A stretch of DNA of 60,318 bases from a virus: the IMG/VR virus record IMGVR_UViG_3300043783_000122, positions 1 to 60,318 of that record, one strand, 5' to 3'. Shown here piece by piece: positions 8,099 to 16,741 of this stretch. Made by a program: the position numbers and the translations under genes. The notes beneath the pieces are model-generated. The model worked only from the letters and a program-made list of their open reading frames with translations. It was not told the origin of the DNA and ran no database searches. Each line of letters starts with the position of its first letter. Positions within the stretch are counted from its first letter, which is position 1.

Positions 8099-10561
8099 TC
8101 AGTTATCGCTCGGCGTGGTATCTAGCCACGCCCCTGAAAACGCGGTGAACGCCGATCCCGACCATGATAACCTGAAAACGACATCCCGTGCCATACCCAT
8201 GCGATGCCAGACCATTTGGACCAAGTAGTCCCCTTGCGCGCCCATTGATTGCGGCGGGAGGACGTTGAATGTTCTCCCCCGGTCGTAGGAGATTTCGAGG
8301 GTGACGAGCTGTTGCACGGTGGGATTGACAGCGTCGCCGTTGCCGCAGTCCATATCCAGCGCGAGTCGGTCATATGTCGCCTTCTTTCCATCGTTCAAGA
8401 GATGCGGGAAGCCCCGGCGGCGTACAATCGGTCCGCCGAAGTCGTTATACGTATTCAGATCAAGCACGTATATCTTCCCATTCTGCCAGTCTCCGCAGAC
8501 GTTCAGGCCATACGCCAGCGCCATGCAGTTCGCCCGGATGCGGTTCTGGGCGCCGCTGGCTGGATCGGTCCAGGTACGCTCGTGCCAGAGATTCTCCCCG
8601 ACATCGTACACGATGGTTGCATTCGCGCTGGCGCTCGTCAGCACGTAGAAGATGTGATCCTGCTGCTTATAGACCATGCCGATAGCGTCGGAGAGGTTCG
8701 CGCCGGCGGCGATCCAGCCGGAGATGATCTTCTCTATGGCATACGTGCTGATCCTCCGTGCAGCATAGCCCACTCCCGAGAAGATCGTCCCCAGCCCCGC
8801 TTGGTCGATGCCCAGCCAGAAGGTCTGGAGATCGTGCGTAGCCACGCTATACGGAGCCATACAGCCGTGCTGGAGGAACACTCCGGGCATGATCTGGAAG
8901 GGGAACGACGTGCCCCCAGCGTCGTACCAGACCTCAGCGCTGTTCACCGCGCCCATGAGCCAGATCTCACGATGCAGCACCACGAGCGTCGAGAGCAAAT
9001 CTGGGTATCCCGTCTTCGCCGCGACATAGGTCGGATCGAACGCGGGAGGGTTGATCGCGATGAGGCTATACTGGAAGCCGAAGAGGGTGTTCCCCAGCGT
9101 CGCACTCAGCACGTCCCCTGCGTTATATCCAAGCCCGGTCGGAAGCAGCACGACATTCGTCACCACCCCGCTGACCGTGGTGATGTTCGCCGCAGCGCCA
9201 GCGCCCGAGCCCCCGGTGAGCGCCACATTATTGTACGTCGCACTTCCCGCAGTGCCCGCGCCCGCTCCGATGATCTGGCCCTGGAGGGGCTGGCCGGGGA
9301 CGCCAGTCAGCTCGCTATAGGTGATATTGCTGAGCGAGCTATACCAGTTCCTCGTTCCCGGCTGGGAGAACACCAGGAACGTGTCGAGATACCCTATGCC
9401 CACGCCCCCGAGGAAATTCGGATCGGTAATCACGCCGAACGTATTGACCGCTGTGCCCACATTCGTCACAACGAACGCGAACGCCCCGAGGCCTGGAATG
9501 GCACTCGTCCCGAGCACATCGCCCACGCTATAGCCGTTCCCAGTGTTGTCGAGCGAGAACGAGGTGACAGCCCCGTTTACTATCTGGAACTCTCCCGTCG
9601 CCCCCGCGCCCGTTCCGCCGGAGAGCGGAACATTCGAGTACACTCCAGAGACCGCTCCGACAGCGGTCACTGTGAGCTGCTCGCCGCTAAGCCCCGGCAC
9701 GGCCGCCGAGGCCAACACGTCCCCGACGAGGTAATTCGTCCCAGTCGGATTGAGTGCAACGCTCGTAATCGTCCCGTTCCCACCTGTGACGATGGAGCCG
9801 AATATCGTGGGGACCTGGAGCGTCGCCGGGGCGAGGAAGTTGAGCGTCGTCCCGCCCGTGCCCGCCGTAGCGGTGAAGGTTCCGTTCCACTGGGGAACGT
9901 TCAGCCCGGCCAGGGTGAACGGACTACCTGGAGAGAGCCCATGTGCAACGCTCGTGGTGAGCGTGACGATGCCGCCCAGCCCCGGCCCGATGAGGTTGGT
10001 GATGGGATTGGTGACGGTCAATGTCGCCGTCGCCCCGGTGCCACTACCGCCCGTGAGCGCCGCGCTGGGATAACTCCCGTTCGCCCCGCCAGTCCCGCCG
10101 TTCGTAATGGCCACGCTGCCCGGCTGGCCACTCGACGTGTCCCCCGCATTCGTCACTTGGCCAGCGAGGGGCCGCCCAGCGATTCCCGCCTGCAAATTGA
10201 TCGCATATCCGCTCGTCGTGCCGTCAACGATCACCAGCACATTCCCGTTGTCCTGCATCCCCACGGGAGTCGTCAGCGCGGCGGACAGGGTGCCAAGCAG
10301 GTGCAAGACGAACGCTGAGTCGATGAAGTAAACGTTCTGGCCGCAGACATAGTAGAGCGAGCCGTTCGTCGCAGTGTAGAGCTGCCGCCCGACCCCTGCC
10401 GCCGGGCTGGCCTTCAGTACGAGCCCTGGCGTGAGCTGGTTCGTGTACGGCGCGCTAGCATCCTGGGGGTTCTTCTCGGGATAAAGATTCTGGCACCTCT
10501 GAGCATCCGCGATAACGCTCCGGGCGAGGTACGTACCCCCGAGGAGATTAATTCTGGCCAC
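8099..10561 (-). CDS. P22 gp10-like tail hub (packaged-DNA stabilisation) protein
   Basis: This protein has 820 residues, much longer than P22 gp10 (about 470). The C-terminal half (about 505-820) has the family's features: DLLSTLVVLHREIWLMG, VEVWYDAGG-type strands, FLQHGCMAPYS, and an ending with EISYDRGRTFN and VWHRMGMARDVVF. The N-terminus (LLGGTYLARS, QRCQNLYPE) also fits. Two inserts (about 130-375 and 425-505) consist of repeats with a GxGYxxGDVL signature. It should plug the portal channel below the gp4-like adaptor and bind the fibres. Confidence 0.88.
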   Translation of the reverse strand: MARINLLGGTYLARSVIADAQRCQNLYPEKNPQDASAPYTNQLTPGLVLKASPAAGVGRQLYTATNGSLYYVCGQNVYFIDSAFVLHLLGTLSAALTTPVGMQDNGNVLVIVDGTTSGYAINLQAGIAGRPLAGQVTNAGDTSSGQPGSVAITNGGTGGANGSYPSAALTGGSGTGATATLTVTNPITNLIGPGLGGIVTLTTSVAHGLSPGSPFTLAGLNVPQWNGTFTATAGTGGTTLNFLAPATLQVPTIFGSIVTGGNGTITSVALNPTGTNYLVGDVLASAAVPGLSGEQLTVTAVGAVSGVYSNVPLSGGTGAGATGEFQIVNGAVTSFSLDNTGNGYSVGDVLGTSAIPGLGAFAFVVTNVGTAVNTFGVITDPNFLGGVGIGYLDTFLVFSQPGTRNWYSSLSNITYSELTGVPGQPLQGQIIGAGAGTAGSATYNNVALTGGSGAGAAANITTVSGVVTNVVLLPTGLGYNAGDVLSATLGNTLFGFQYSLIAINPPAFDPTYVAAKTGYPDLLSTLVVLHREIWLMGAVNSAEVWYDAGGTSFPFQIMPGVFLQHGCMAPYSVATHDLQTFWLGIDQAGLGTIFSGVGYAARRISTYAIEKIISGWIAAGANLSDAIGMVYKQQDHIFYVLTSASANATIVYDVGENLWHERTWTDPASGAQNRIRANCMALAYGLNVCGDWQNGKIYVLDLNTYNDFGGPIVRRRGFPHLLNDGKKATYDRLALDMDCGNGDAVNPTVQQLVTLEISYDRGRTFNVLPPQSMGAQGDYLVQMVWHRMGMARDVVFRLSWSGSAFTAFSGAWLDTTPSDN

Positions 10562-10806
10562 TACTCATGTCTCCAGCCATTACAGTGGGCCTTTTCATGC
10601 TCCTCGATCTGCTTTCTCTCCGGCAAGTCCGCGATGATGATGAGACAACCGCCGAAGGGCCAGAGCTGGCAGCCATAAATCGTCCCCGCGTCCTTCACGC
10701 CCAAGTCTCGGCAGAGTGCCTGGACCTGCCAGAGCGGACGGAGAACCTCGACGAGCGGGCCGTCGTAGGGCAGATATTCCGCTGGAGGCTGCTGGATGTC
10801 GAGCAT
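10561..10806 (-). CDS. Small protein with HExxHxxGxxH zinc-protease-like motif
   Basis: Starting at ATG 10806 this is 81 residues (82 if the GTG at 10809 is used). The C-terminus is HEKAHCNGWRH, an exact HExxHxxGxxH pattern like the metzincin zinc site, ending two residues from the stop. The N-terminal part is short, with QVQALCRDLG and two more cysteines. It overlaps the 28-residue gene upstream. A tiny metalloprotease or metal-binding protein is possible; the fold seems too small for a classical metzincin. Confidence 0.75.
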   Translation of the reverse strand: MLDIQQPPAEYLPYDGPLVEVLRPLWQVQALCRDLGVKDAGTIYGCQLWPFGGCLIIIADLPERKQIEEHEKAHCNGWRHE

Positions 10807-10892
10807 CACTCGTGCTCCTCAATCTGCGGCGCACGATAGAGTAGCTCGACCCAGATCGTTAGCATGAACAGCCAGAGTACTGCCGCTATCAT
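10806..10892 (-). CDS. 28-residue single-span membrane peptide
   Basis: This is a very short gene with a perfect ribosome site (AAGGAGG seven bases before the ATG at 10892). It encodes MIAAVLWLFMLTIWVELL followed by a short polar tail ending IEEHE. One transmembrane helix is expected. It is ATGA-linked to the gene before and shares one base with the gene after, so it lies in a fully coupled string. Role unknown. Confidence 0.7.
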   Translation of the reverse strand: MIAAVLWLFMLTIWVELLYRAPQIEEHE

Positions 10893-11275
10893 TTAGCCTC
10901 CTTAAACGCCGCCTCGACATCGCTCTGCTGCTTGACGGTCTTGCCGATGTTGGTGAGGACGGATTGCTCGGTGGCGAAGGGAGTGGCTACAGCAGCCTTT
11001 GCCGTATCGAATGCCGCCTGCACCTGGGCGAGGGTCATGTCGGAGGTGATCTTGGGCACGATGCCGAGCACCTGACCGTGGCGAAGATCGCGGGCGACCT
11101 GCTGGCAGGTTTCCGGCATGGCCTTGAAGGCGTCGATCTGCGCTGGCGTGAGATTCGTGTAGCTGCGCCATTGCGGGTCGTAGGTGGTCGGGATGATGTG
11201 GCCCGTATAAAGTTTCGGCCGCGGCTTATTTGGCCGGGGTCGTGTCAGTGCCGTTGTGTTTCTCAGGTCGGTCAT
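10889..11275 (-). CDS. Hypothetical structural-cluster protein
   Basis: This gene encodes 128 residues: a basic, proline-rich N-terminus (about 10-25), then LTPAQIDAFKAMP and a helical C-terminal half. No domain was recognised. It lies between the beta-helix fibre gene and the small membrane peptide. Confidence 0.75.
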   Translation of the reverse strand: MTDLRNTTALTRPRPNKPRPKLYTGHIIPTTYDPQWRSYTNLTPAQIDAFKAMPETCQQVARDLRHGQVLGIVPKITSDMTLAQVQAAFDTAKAAVATPFATEQSVLTNIGKTVKQQSDVEAAFKEAK

Positions 11276-11285
11276 TTGTTCCTCA

Positions 11286-12512
11286 TTAGACCAAGGTTAC
11301 TTTCTTGATCGTGCCAGCGTCATTGTAGGCGAGATAGACATCACCACCGACAGTATCCTTAAATACATTGTAAAATCCCGCACTCAAATCGGTCGTCGTG
11401 GGAGGGGCGGACAACTGAACGGCCAATACTTCCTCGTTGGCATGTTGGAAGCGATCATTGCCAATAGCGTCTTGATAGAGATAAGCCCCACCACCTCCTA
11501 AAAATCCGCCAGGACCGAGCAACGCTACGGGACTACTCCCTAGGCCGAATACATCGAGATAGCTGTTCTGCCCGTTTACTGACCAATTGACGGCAGAACT
11601 ATAGTCGCCGGTGACATCCGTAAAAGTCGCTGACTCAAATTGAATGACAGCATTGAAATCAACATCAGGGAAAGACCCCGCACTTGCAAAAGGCCCGGTC
11701 GGGCTTTCGAAAAGGAAATTTGCCGCAGAAAAGTCGTAGCCGATCGAGACAAATCCGTTTTGTGTCGCGCGTATCCAAACATTCGGCGAGCCGGTCATAG
11801 TGATGTTATCACTCAACGACAAAGTTGCGCCGTTGCCAGCAGTTAAGAAATCTCCGGTAGTACCAATGCACTTGACGCCGTTCGATGGGCCGTAGGAGCC
11901 GCCATCTCCGATAGCGAAAAATGTTCCGCCGCCAGAGGCGAAAACAACAATGGTGTCTTCGCTAAGGCTTGTTCCGTCGATGGTGCAATTCTTTAATATA
12001 TATGGGACAAGCGACGGTGGAGTAATGAAAATTATCCCGATTGCACCATCGACCTCCCCGGAGGGAATTTCAGTGAACGAAACTAAAGTTATGTCGCTGG
12101 GATCACCTTGAATGACCCAGGCCACGGGAACACCATTTTGCCCCTGCGACGAACTGAAAGGAGCGCATAGAGCAACACCGCCGTAAGCGCCAGCGACAAA
12201 ATTGGTGATGACAACATAGCCGTTGAAATCTAGCGCACCAACATAGGCGTTTGCTTTGGCGAACGTCGCCCACGGCCCATTCACGCCCCCCGTATAAGTC
12301 GCCGACAATCCATTGTAGCTGTCGCTGCCGGTAGAGGCGTTGACGTAGAGGGAGAGGTTGCCGGTGAGGATGGTGCGGATCGGCGTCTCGCCCAGAACGC
12401 CGGCATTATCAATCAGCGCACTGCCGCTTGTTCCACCGGAAATGGCCGTGGCGCCAACAGTCAGCCCGCTGCTTCCTCCGCCATCGCCGCCGCCCAGAAG
12501 AGATGACATCAT
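11286..12512 (-). CDS. Tail fibre/spike with parallel beta-helix character
   Basis: The start at 12512 follows AGGAGCG and gives 408 residues (an upstream start at 12575 overlaps the previous gene too far). After a Gly/Ser-rich N-terminus, residues about 60-110 read LYVNASTGSDSYNGLSA then WATFAKANAY, the usual entry of right-handed beta-helix spikes. Repetitive short strands follow. The C-terminus (NVFKDTVGGDVYLAYNDAG) is a compact end domain. Receptor binding or polysaccharide binding is inferred. A+T content is higher than in the head genes. Confidence 0.82.
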   Translation of the reverse strand: MMSSLLGGGDGGGSSGLTVGATAISGGTSGSALIDNAGVLGETPIRTILTGNLSLYVNASTGSDSYNGLSATYTGGVNGPWATFAKANAYVGALDFNGYVVITNFVAGAYGGVALCAPFSSSQGQNGVPVAWVIQGDPSDITLVSFTEIPSGEVDGAIGIIFITPPSLVPYILKNCTIDGTSLSEDTIVVFASGGGTFFAIGDGGSYGPSNGVKCIGTTGDFLTAGNGATLSLSDNITMTGSPNVWIRATQNGFVSIGYDFSAANFLFESPTGPFASAGSFPDVDFNAVIQFESATFTDVTGDYSSAVNWSVNGQNSYLDVFGLGSSPVALLGPGGFLGGGGAYLYQDAIGNDRFQHANEEVLAVQLSAPPTTTDLSAGFYNVFKDTVGGDVYLAYNDAGTIKKVTLV

Positions 12513-12853
12513 CGCTCCTGTGTGTACCAAACAGTACCGGCCAGCAGCACGCCAATGGAGAGATTCATTATCCAATCGTCTCCGGCGAGCGTGGTGAACC
12601 AGGGCTTAGTGTCGAAATCGAAGATCGCTCCCTGAAAGGCGGTGAATGGTACTGGCCCAGATTGAGCTGTCTGACCACTCTTGAAAGTGATACTCGTCGC
12701 GCTTTGAGGGATGAAGAAGAGCTTATATATTCGGATGTATAAGTGCTTGATTCCAGGTACTACAACATTATCTCCCAGGCTGTTGAAACCAACTACAGCC
12801 TGGATAAGATTATCTTGGTACTGATTGAGTGCAACATTGAATTTCGCGCCCAT
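12509..12853 (-). CDS. Hypothetical beta-rich fibre-associated protein
   Basis: This gene encodes 114 residues, mostly beta-type sequence with no charged clusters (LYIRIYKLFFIPQ, FDFDTKPWFTTLAGDDW). It is coupled to the spike gene by an ATGA overlap, so it may be a fibre attachment or chaperone protein. No family was recognised. Confidence 0.75.
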   Translation of the reverse strand: MGAKFNVALNQYQDNLIQAVVGFNSLGDNVVVPGIKHLYIRIYKLFFIPQSATSITFKSGQTAQSGPVPFTAFQGAIFDFDTKPWFTTLAGDDWIMNLSIGVLLAGTVWYTQER

Positions 12854-13338
12854 TAGCCACTCGCGAATTCATGCGCCCTTTTCCTCAGCGCAGCGAGGCT
12901 ATCCGAGGCCTCAGCGTGTTGGGCATGAATGGAGTCCAGCTGGGCCTGGGCAGCACTAATCTTGCTCACGAGCTCCGCGTGCTGCTTACCAGCCTCCACA
13001 AGGCTCACCTGGGCATCGCTCTTCGCCTTCGCTCGCGTGCCGTCTGCTTCCGCGCGAGCGTCTTCTTTCATCCGCGCCGAGGCTACTTGCGCCTCGGCGC
13101 GGATGCGTCGCGAATCGGCCTTGGCCTTGTCAATCTCCCCTTGCACTCCCGCCCGCTCGCCCTGTACGCGGGCCAGTCTTGTCCGTTGATCTTGCTCCTC
13201 TTCCTGCAGCACAGCCAGTCTTGCCTCATTCCCCTTAGCCGCCTGCGCGAGGCCATCAAGACGAGCGAGCTCGTTCTCCAGCCCCCCAAAAATCACCTGG
13301 AGAGAGGCTAAAGCCTGCGTGAATGCCGGATTATTCAT
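12853..13338 (-). CDS. Coiled-coil protein
   Basis: This protein has 161 residues, nearly all one long alpha-helical coiled coil (about 15-150), with Ala/Glu/Lys/Arg heptads such as EEEQDQRTRLARVQGERAG. No signal peptide or membrane span. It sits within the fibre cluster; a fibre shaft, chaperone or tape-like spacer is possible. Confidence 0.78.
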   Translation of the reverse strand: MNNPAFTQALASLQVIFGGLENELARLDGLAQAAKGNEARLAVLQEEEQDQRTRLARVQGERAGVQGEIDKAKADSRRIRAEAQVASARMKEDARAEADGTRAKAKSDAQVSLVEAGKQHAELVSKISAAQAQLDSIHAQHAEASDSLAALRKRAHEFASG

Positions 13339-13347
13339 GTTACCTCG

Positions 13348-14370
13348 CTATGTGCTCTCAAAAGTTCCAGCGATATAGTAGTTATTCGCTGCAGGCGCGG
13401 TTACGAATGGGAGAATAATGCCGCTTGAAGAATTCGCCACAGCTCCCAGCGGCGTCGTCGCGACCGAGGCATTGTACGCGGCCAGAGGATAATTAGTCCC
13501 AGTAGCGTTCACCGAGATGCCGCCAGGGAGTGTTATGGTGAGATTGCCCAAACAGGTTCCAAGCGTTGCGATGTTCACATTGATCTGTATGAAGACCGTT
13601 TTGCCCAGAGTCTTATATCTTCCCGTCACAGTGTCTGTCGTAATAGTTCCGCTTGTCGTACAAGCTACTACGGGCGTATAGGTGCTCCAGGCTGCACCAG
13701 TGTCGCCTGTCCCGCCTGTCGTGACACTCTGTACCACACCGGCGCAGCCAACTGCGCTAGTTGAAAGTACTCCAGAACTTGCGTTGCAGACTACGCCCTG
13801 AGAAGAAAGGCCAGAGAACGTGACCGTGCTACTCGCCGTAAGCGTCGTGTGCGTCGCGGCCGCGGGCGTCGAGGCGCCGAGGATGACAGCATTGAGCCCC
13901 CCGCTCGTCCAAGTCCCACTATCCGGCCCAGTCACGGTGCCAGAGAACATCGGCGAGGCCAGCGGGGCGACGCCAGTCAGGGTGTTCGAGGAGAACGCCA
14001 CAGTTTTATTCGTCAACGTCTGCGTTGCCGCCAACACGGCGAATGTATCTGTCGCTGCGGGGAGCGTCAGCGTCGGCGTTCCAAGCGCGCCTGCCACGGG
14101 CTGGAGCTTAATCGTGCCAGAGCTGGCATTGCCTAACGTGACCGTGCCGAGCGAGCCGCTCGCGCCGAGTGCTAATGCCCCTGCATTAACCGTGGCTAGA
14201 GTATCACTCTGGCAGCCGTTGGAGCCAGAGTTGGTGATAATTTGGTTGACTGAACCGCCGGAGATTGTGCAGCCATTCCCCGTGTCCGGCGGGCCAGAGC
14301 CAACAATGGGTGTCTGGGCGCCTGCGGGTGAAACGGCAAGGACGAACGCGACGCTAAGAGCTTTCCACAT
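13348..14370 (-). CDS. Tail-fibre-like protein with Sec signal peptide
   Basis: Starting at ATG 14370 gives 340 residues with a clear leader, MWKALSVAFVLAVSPAGAQ (AGA-Q cleavage site). The mature part has repeats common in phage fibres: LTNKTVAFSSNTLTGVA, SPMFSGTVTGPDSGTWTSGG, ASSTVTFSGL. A beta-sandwich-like C-terminal domain (about 230-340) starts at WSTYTPVVAC. One base separates it from the upstream gene. A signal peptide on a virion protein is odd (see findings). Confidence 0.82.
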   Translation of the reverse strand: MWKALSVAFVLAVSPAGAQTPIVGSGPPDTGNGCTISGGSVNQIITNSGSNGCQSDTLATVNAGALALGASGSLGTVTLGNASSGTIKLQPVAGALGTPTLTLPAATDTFAVLAATQTLTNKTVAFSSNTLTGVAPLASPMFSGTVTGPDSGTWTSGGLNAVILGASTPAAATHTTLTASSTVTFSGLSSQGVVCNASSGVLSTSAVGCAGVVQSVTTGGTGDTGAAWSTYTPVVACTTSGTITTDTVTGRYKTLGKTVFIQINVNIATLGTCLGNLTITLPGGISVNATGTNYPLAAYNASVATTPLGAVANSSSGIILPFVTAPAANNYYIAGTFEST

Positions 14371-14371
14371 A

Positions 14372-14836
14372 TTATTGGCTCGACACAATGAAGATGTCAC
14401 CAGACGTTCCGGTGACGAAGATGCTGTCTGTCGCCACTCCTGTTCCACCGATGGCGCACGTCATGCCCGAGAATTCCGGTGCGGTATCACCCAGCCGAAA
14501 GCTAGTAGTGGTATCTGCTGGACTCGCGCCGAAGAAGACATAGCCTACATCGGTGTTAGCTGCAGGAATGTACTGTATCGCGCACCCTGCGCGAGCGGTG
14601 TTTGCAGCAAGTGCCAGCACATACGTATTCGTGACGGCAACAGTGATCTTCACTTGTGTAGTAGACTTACCGTTGCCCCCACCGAGCAGGGTGACAGGCA
14701 GCGGCCAGGAGGGCGTGATGGGCGAGAATGGAGGATTTCCAGTCGTGGAGTAGCTTGGAACGACGGGGGCTTGGGCATGGGCGAGTGGAGAGTAGAGCGC
14801 CCCAAGCAGCACGAAAGCGGCGAGACCTTTGCGCAT
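14372..14836 (-). CDS. Exported structural-cluster protein
   Basis: The start at 14836 is set by AGGAGGG and yields 154 residues beginning MRKGLAAFVLLGALYSPLAH, ending AHA-Q, a standard signal peptide. The mature part is beta-rich (VKITVAVTNTYVLALAAN, CAIQYIPA, GYVFFG, DIFIVSS) and could be a small virion decoration or fibre-cap domain. Two cysteines (in GCAIQ and TCAIG) could form a disulphide if it is exported. Confidence 0.78.
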   Translation of the reverse strand: MRKGLAAFVLLGALYSPLAHAQAPVVPSYSTTGNPPFSPITPSWPLPVTLLGGGNGKSTTQVKITVAVTNTYVLALAANTARAGCAIQYIPAANTDVGYVFFGASPADTTTSFRLGDTAPEFSGMTCAIGGTGVATDSIFVTGTSGDIFIVSSQ

Positions 14837-14861
14837 CTTGCGCCCTCCTACGACCCGCGCC

Positions 14862-15359
14862 CTACGATATCGCCCCACAATACCACGCGCCATTCGCCGG
14901 GGCGAAGCACAGCACGTTCTTCCCGGTCGTCACGCCGGTGTAGGCGGTCGAGCCAGTCGTCCCGTTGATGGTGTCCTGGGTGCCCAGCACGGCGCTCGCG
15001 GTGATCGGGGCGCCATACAGATCGATCGTCTGGCCAGCGGCGTTGCCAATCAGTATCTCCTTCCCCGAGATCGCGGCGGGGAGGCAGACGTAGCCGGTGC
15101 TCGCGCTGGTCTTGACCTCTTGCAAGGCGTTCGAGTCGAGTTGGGTGCAATTCGCCTGACCCAAGGTCTGGGAGACGGAGAGACCTCCGTGTGCCCCGTA
15201 GCCACTCCCAGTGATATACGCCTGGGTGATGGCATAGAGGTTGTTGAGCTGGTCGCCCAGGTACGGCCCGTTCACAGCGGGGAGCGGAAGTTGGGCGGCC
15301 CAAGCCAGGGCGACACTCGTCACAAGTGCGGCGAAGCCGATGGTCAATTTGCGAAGCAT
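14862..15359 (-). CDS. Exported structural-cluster protein
   Basis: This protein has 165 residues with a signal peptide (MLRKLTIGFAALVTSVALAW, AWA-A site). The mature part begins LPLPAVNGPYLGDQLNNLYA and is Gly/Thr-rich. The C-terminal third (IDLYGAPITASAVLG, CFAPANGAWYCGA) looks like a fibre-tip or decoration domain. It lies directly after the gp4-like adaptor gene. Confidence 0.78.
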   Translation of the reverse strand: MLRKLTIGFAALVTSVALAWAAQLPLPAVNGPYLGDQLNNLYAITQAYITGSGYGAHGGLSVSQTLGQANCTQLDSNALQEVKTSASTGYVCLPAAISGKEILIGNAAGQTIDLYGAPITASAVLGTQDTINGTTGSTAYTGVTTGKNVLCFAPANGAWYCGAIS

Positions 15360-15368
15360 AGCTCTCTC

Positions 15369-16202
15369 CTAGTTGATCTGATCGCTGAAGACGTTGTAGA
15401 CGCCTGGACGGACGAGCGAGGCTGGCATCCGCAGGCGCGACAGCGCGGTATTCGCCCCCCGGATGACCTGCATGGACTCTTTCGCCCGCTGGACCAGCAC
15501 CTCGTCCATGGGCAGGCGATAGGCCGTCCTCGCGATGACGGCGAGGTTCAGATAGAGCGCCTGGAAGTACTCGTTCGGGATGATGAGCTTCTCGGTGAGC
15601 GCAGCGAACTCGCTCAGCTGGCGCTTCACGAGGATATGGATTTCGTAAATGTTCGCCTGGGGAACGGGCCAGGGGTAGAGCTGCCCGAGCGGATACGGCG
15701 CGGGATCGTAGAAGACGAACTCGGGGAAGGTGGTCAGTTGTTTCAAGGTAATGCGATTGTAGTCCTCCCAGGACTCCAGCAGCTCCAGTTGATAGTCCAC
15801 CTGATTCGGCGAGCTCTGCACGAGCTGGCGGAAGAAGTTTCCATCCTCCAGGCGATCCGGGCGAACCGGCGTCGCGATGTCGCCCCCAGGGCCGACGGAG
15901 TAGCTCTTCGCCCCGGTGCTGACGATGGAGAGATTCTCCAGCCCCCAGACGAGGTAACGCTTGCGTTGCCACTGGGCGAGGAGGAAATTCAACCTTGTGA
16001 ACATATCGTTCACATCCTCGGCCATCGCAGTCTGGCCGACGCCGATCACCCCAGCGTCCCGCAGGGCGAGATTGATGAGCGTCTGAGGCGTCGTTCCGTC
16101 GAGCGGAGGCGCGGCTGGCTTCGGCCCAAAGTCTGGCCCGAAATCGTTGTTGAAATCCTGGTTGCTCACAACGTCGGCCGAATCTCCAAGGCCGCGCTGC
16201 AT
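15369..16202 (-). CDS. P22 gp4-like head-tail adaptor (tail accessory factor)
   Basis: This protein has 277 residues. The core from about 38 matches the gp4/tail-completion pattern: TPQTLINLALRDAGVIGVG, then EDVNDMFTRLNFLLAQWQ, then SYSVGPGGDI, and near 200 a helix ELSEFAALTEKLIIPNEY preceding ALYLNLAVIAR. Such proteins bind under the portal after packaging. The start is uncertain: ATG 16202 overlaps the previous gene by 37 bases and lacks a good ribosome site. Later GTG codons (16172, 16169) are alternatives. Confidence 0.87.
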   Translation of the reverse strand: MQRGLGDSADVVSNQDFNNDFGPDFGPKPAAPPLDGTTPQTLINLALRDAGVIGVGQTAMAEDVNDMFTRLNFLLAQWQRKRYLVWGLENLSIVSTGAKSYSVGPGGDIATPVRPDRLEDGNFFRQLVQSSPNQVDYQLELLESWEDYNRITLKQLTTFPEFVFYDPAPYPLGQLYPWPVPQANIYEIHILVKRQLSEFAALTEKLIIPNEYFQALYLNLAVIARTAYRLPMDEVLVQRAKESMQVIRGANTALSRLRMPASLVRPGVYNVFSDQIN

Positions 16203-16741
16203 GTCACAGGCGAGCCTTGAGCAGTCGTCACTCGGAAGAACAGGGAGGTCGAATTGCTATATACCGTATTGTTCGACACTGCCTGTGCGGTGTTAGCAGC
16301 GTTCACTCCAGCGGTGGTAATAGTCACAGCGGTCACGGGGATGAGCGCAAAGCCGGTCGCACCTGCTCCGGTGTAAATGGCCACGCTTGCACTTGACGCG
16401 CTGGCGGAGCAATTATAGAGCCGTAAGATTGGCCCCACAAAATTTGGAAGCCCGTTAGGAAGGAAGAAGGAGAACGGCGTATCGGCGACGGAGTTGAGGT
16501 TGATTCCGACGCCAATCGGGACTGTGTAAGCTGGGTTGCTCTGAAAGATGGCCGAGTTCATCGCATTCAGCGTCGTGCGCAGCGCGCTCGCCGCGATCTG
16601 CTGCTGGCCGTTGGTCGGGAGGTTCTGGAGGATGATAGCGGCGACGCTGGCCTGGGTAGCGGGCGACTGCGCACGACAAGGCGAAGCGAGGGTCGCTAGG
16701 ACCCCCGCCAGAACGGCCGCTCGTAGCGCGAAACGAGTCAC
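16166..16741 (-). CDS. Exported fibre-cluster protein
   Basis: This protein has 191 residues with a leader MTRFALRAAVLAGVLATLAS ending CRA-Q. Next come a helical segment (IAASALRTTLNAMNSAIFQ) of a kind seen in fibre N-termini and a beta domain with DTPFSFFLPNG, RLYNCSASASS and VAIYTGAGATGF, which I associate with small phage appendage domains. It shares 4 bases with the upstream gene. Confidence 0.78.
   Translation of the reverse strand: MTRFALRAAVLAGVLATLASPCRAQSPATQASVAAIILQNLPTNGQQQIAASALRTTLNAMNSAIFQSNPAYTVPIGVGINLNSVADTPFSFFLPNGLPNFVGPILRLYNCSASASSASVAIYTGAGATGFALIPVTAVTITTAGVNAANTAQAVSNNTVYSNSTSLFFRVTTAQGSPVTCSAALEIRPTL

Noticed and set aside
8249-10318. Very long plus-strand open frame (689 codons) opposite the gp10-like gene
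   Set aside because: It is an antisense shadow of a GC-rich gene: Arg/Ala/Asp-rich composition without domains, no ribosome site, and the minus-strand protein has clear homology.
14829-16220. 463-codon plus-strand frame and a 374-codon minus-strand frame (14848-15972)
   Set aside because: Both overlap the gp4-like gene and the signal-peptide gene in other frames; neither has a domain or start signal.
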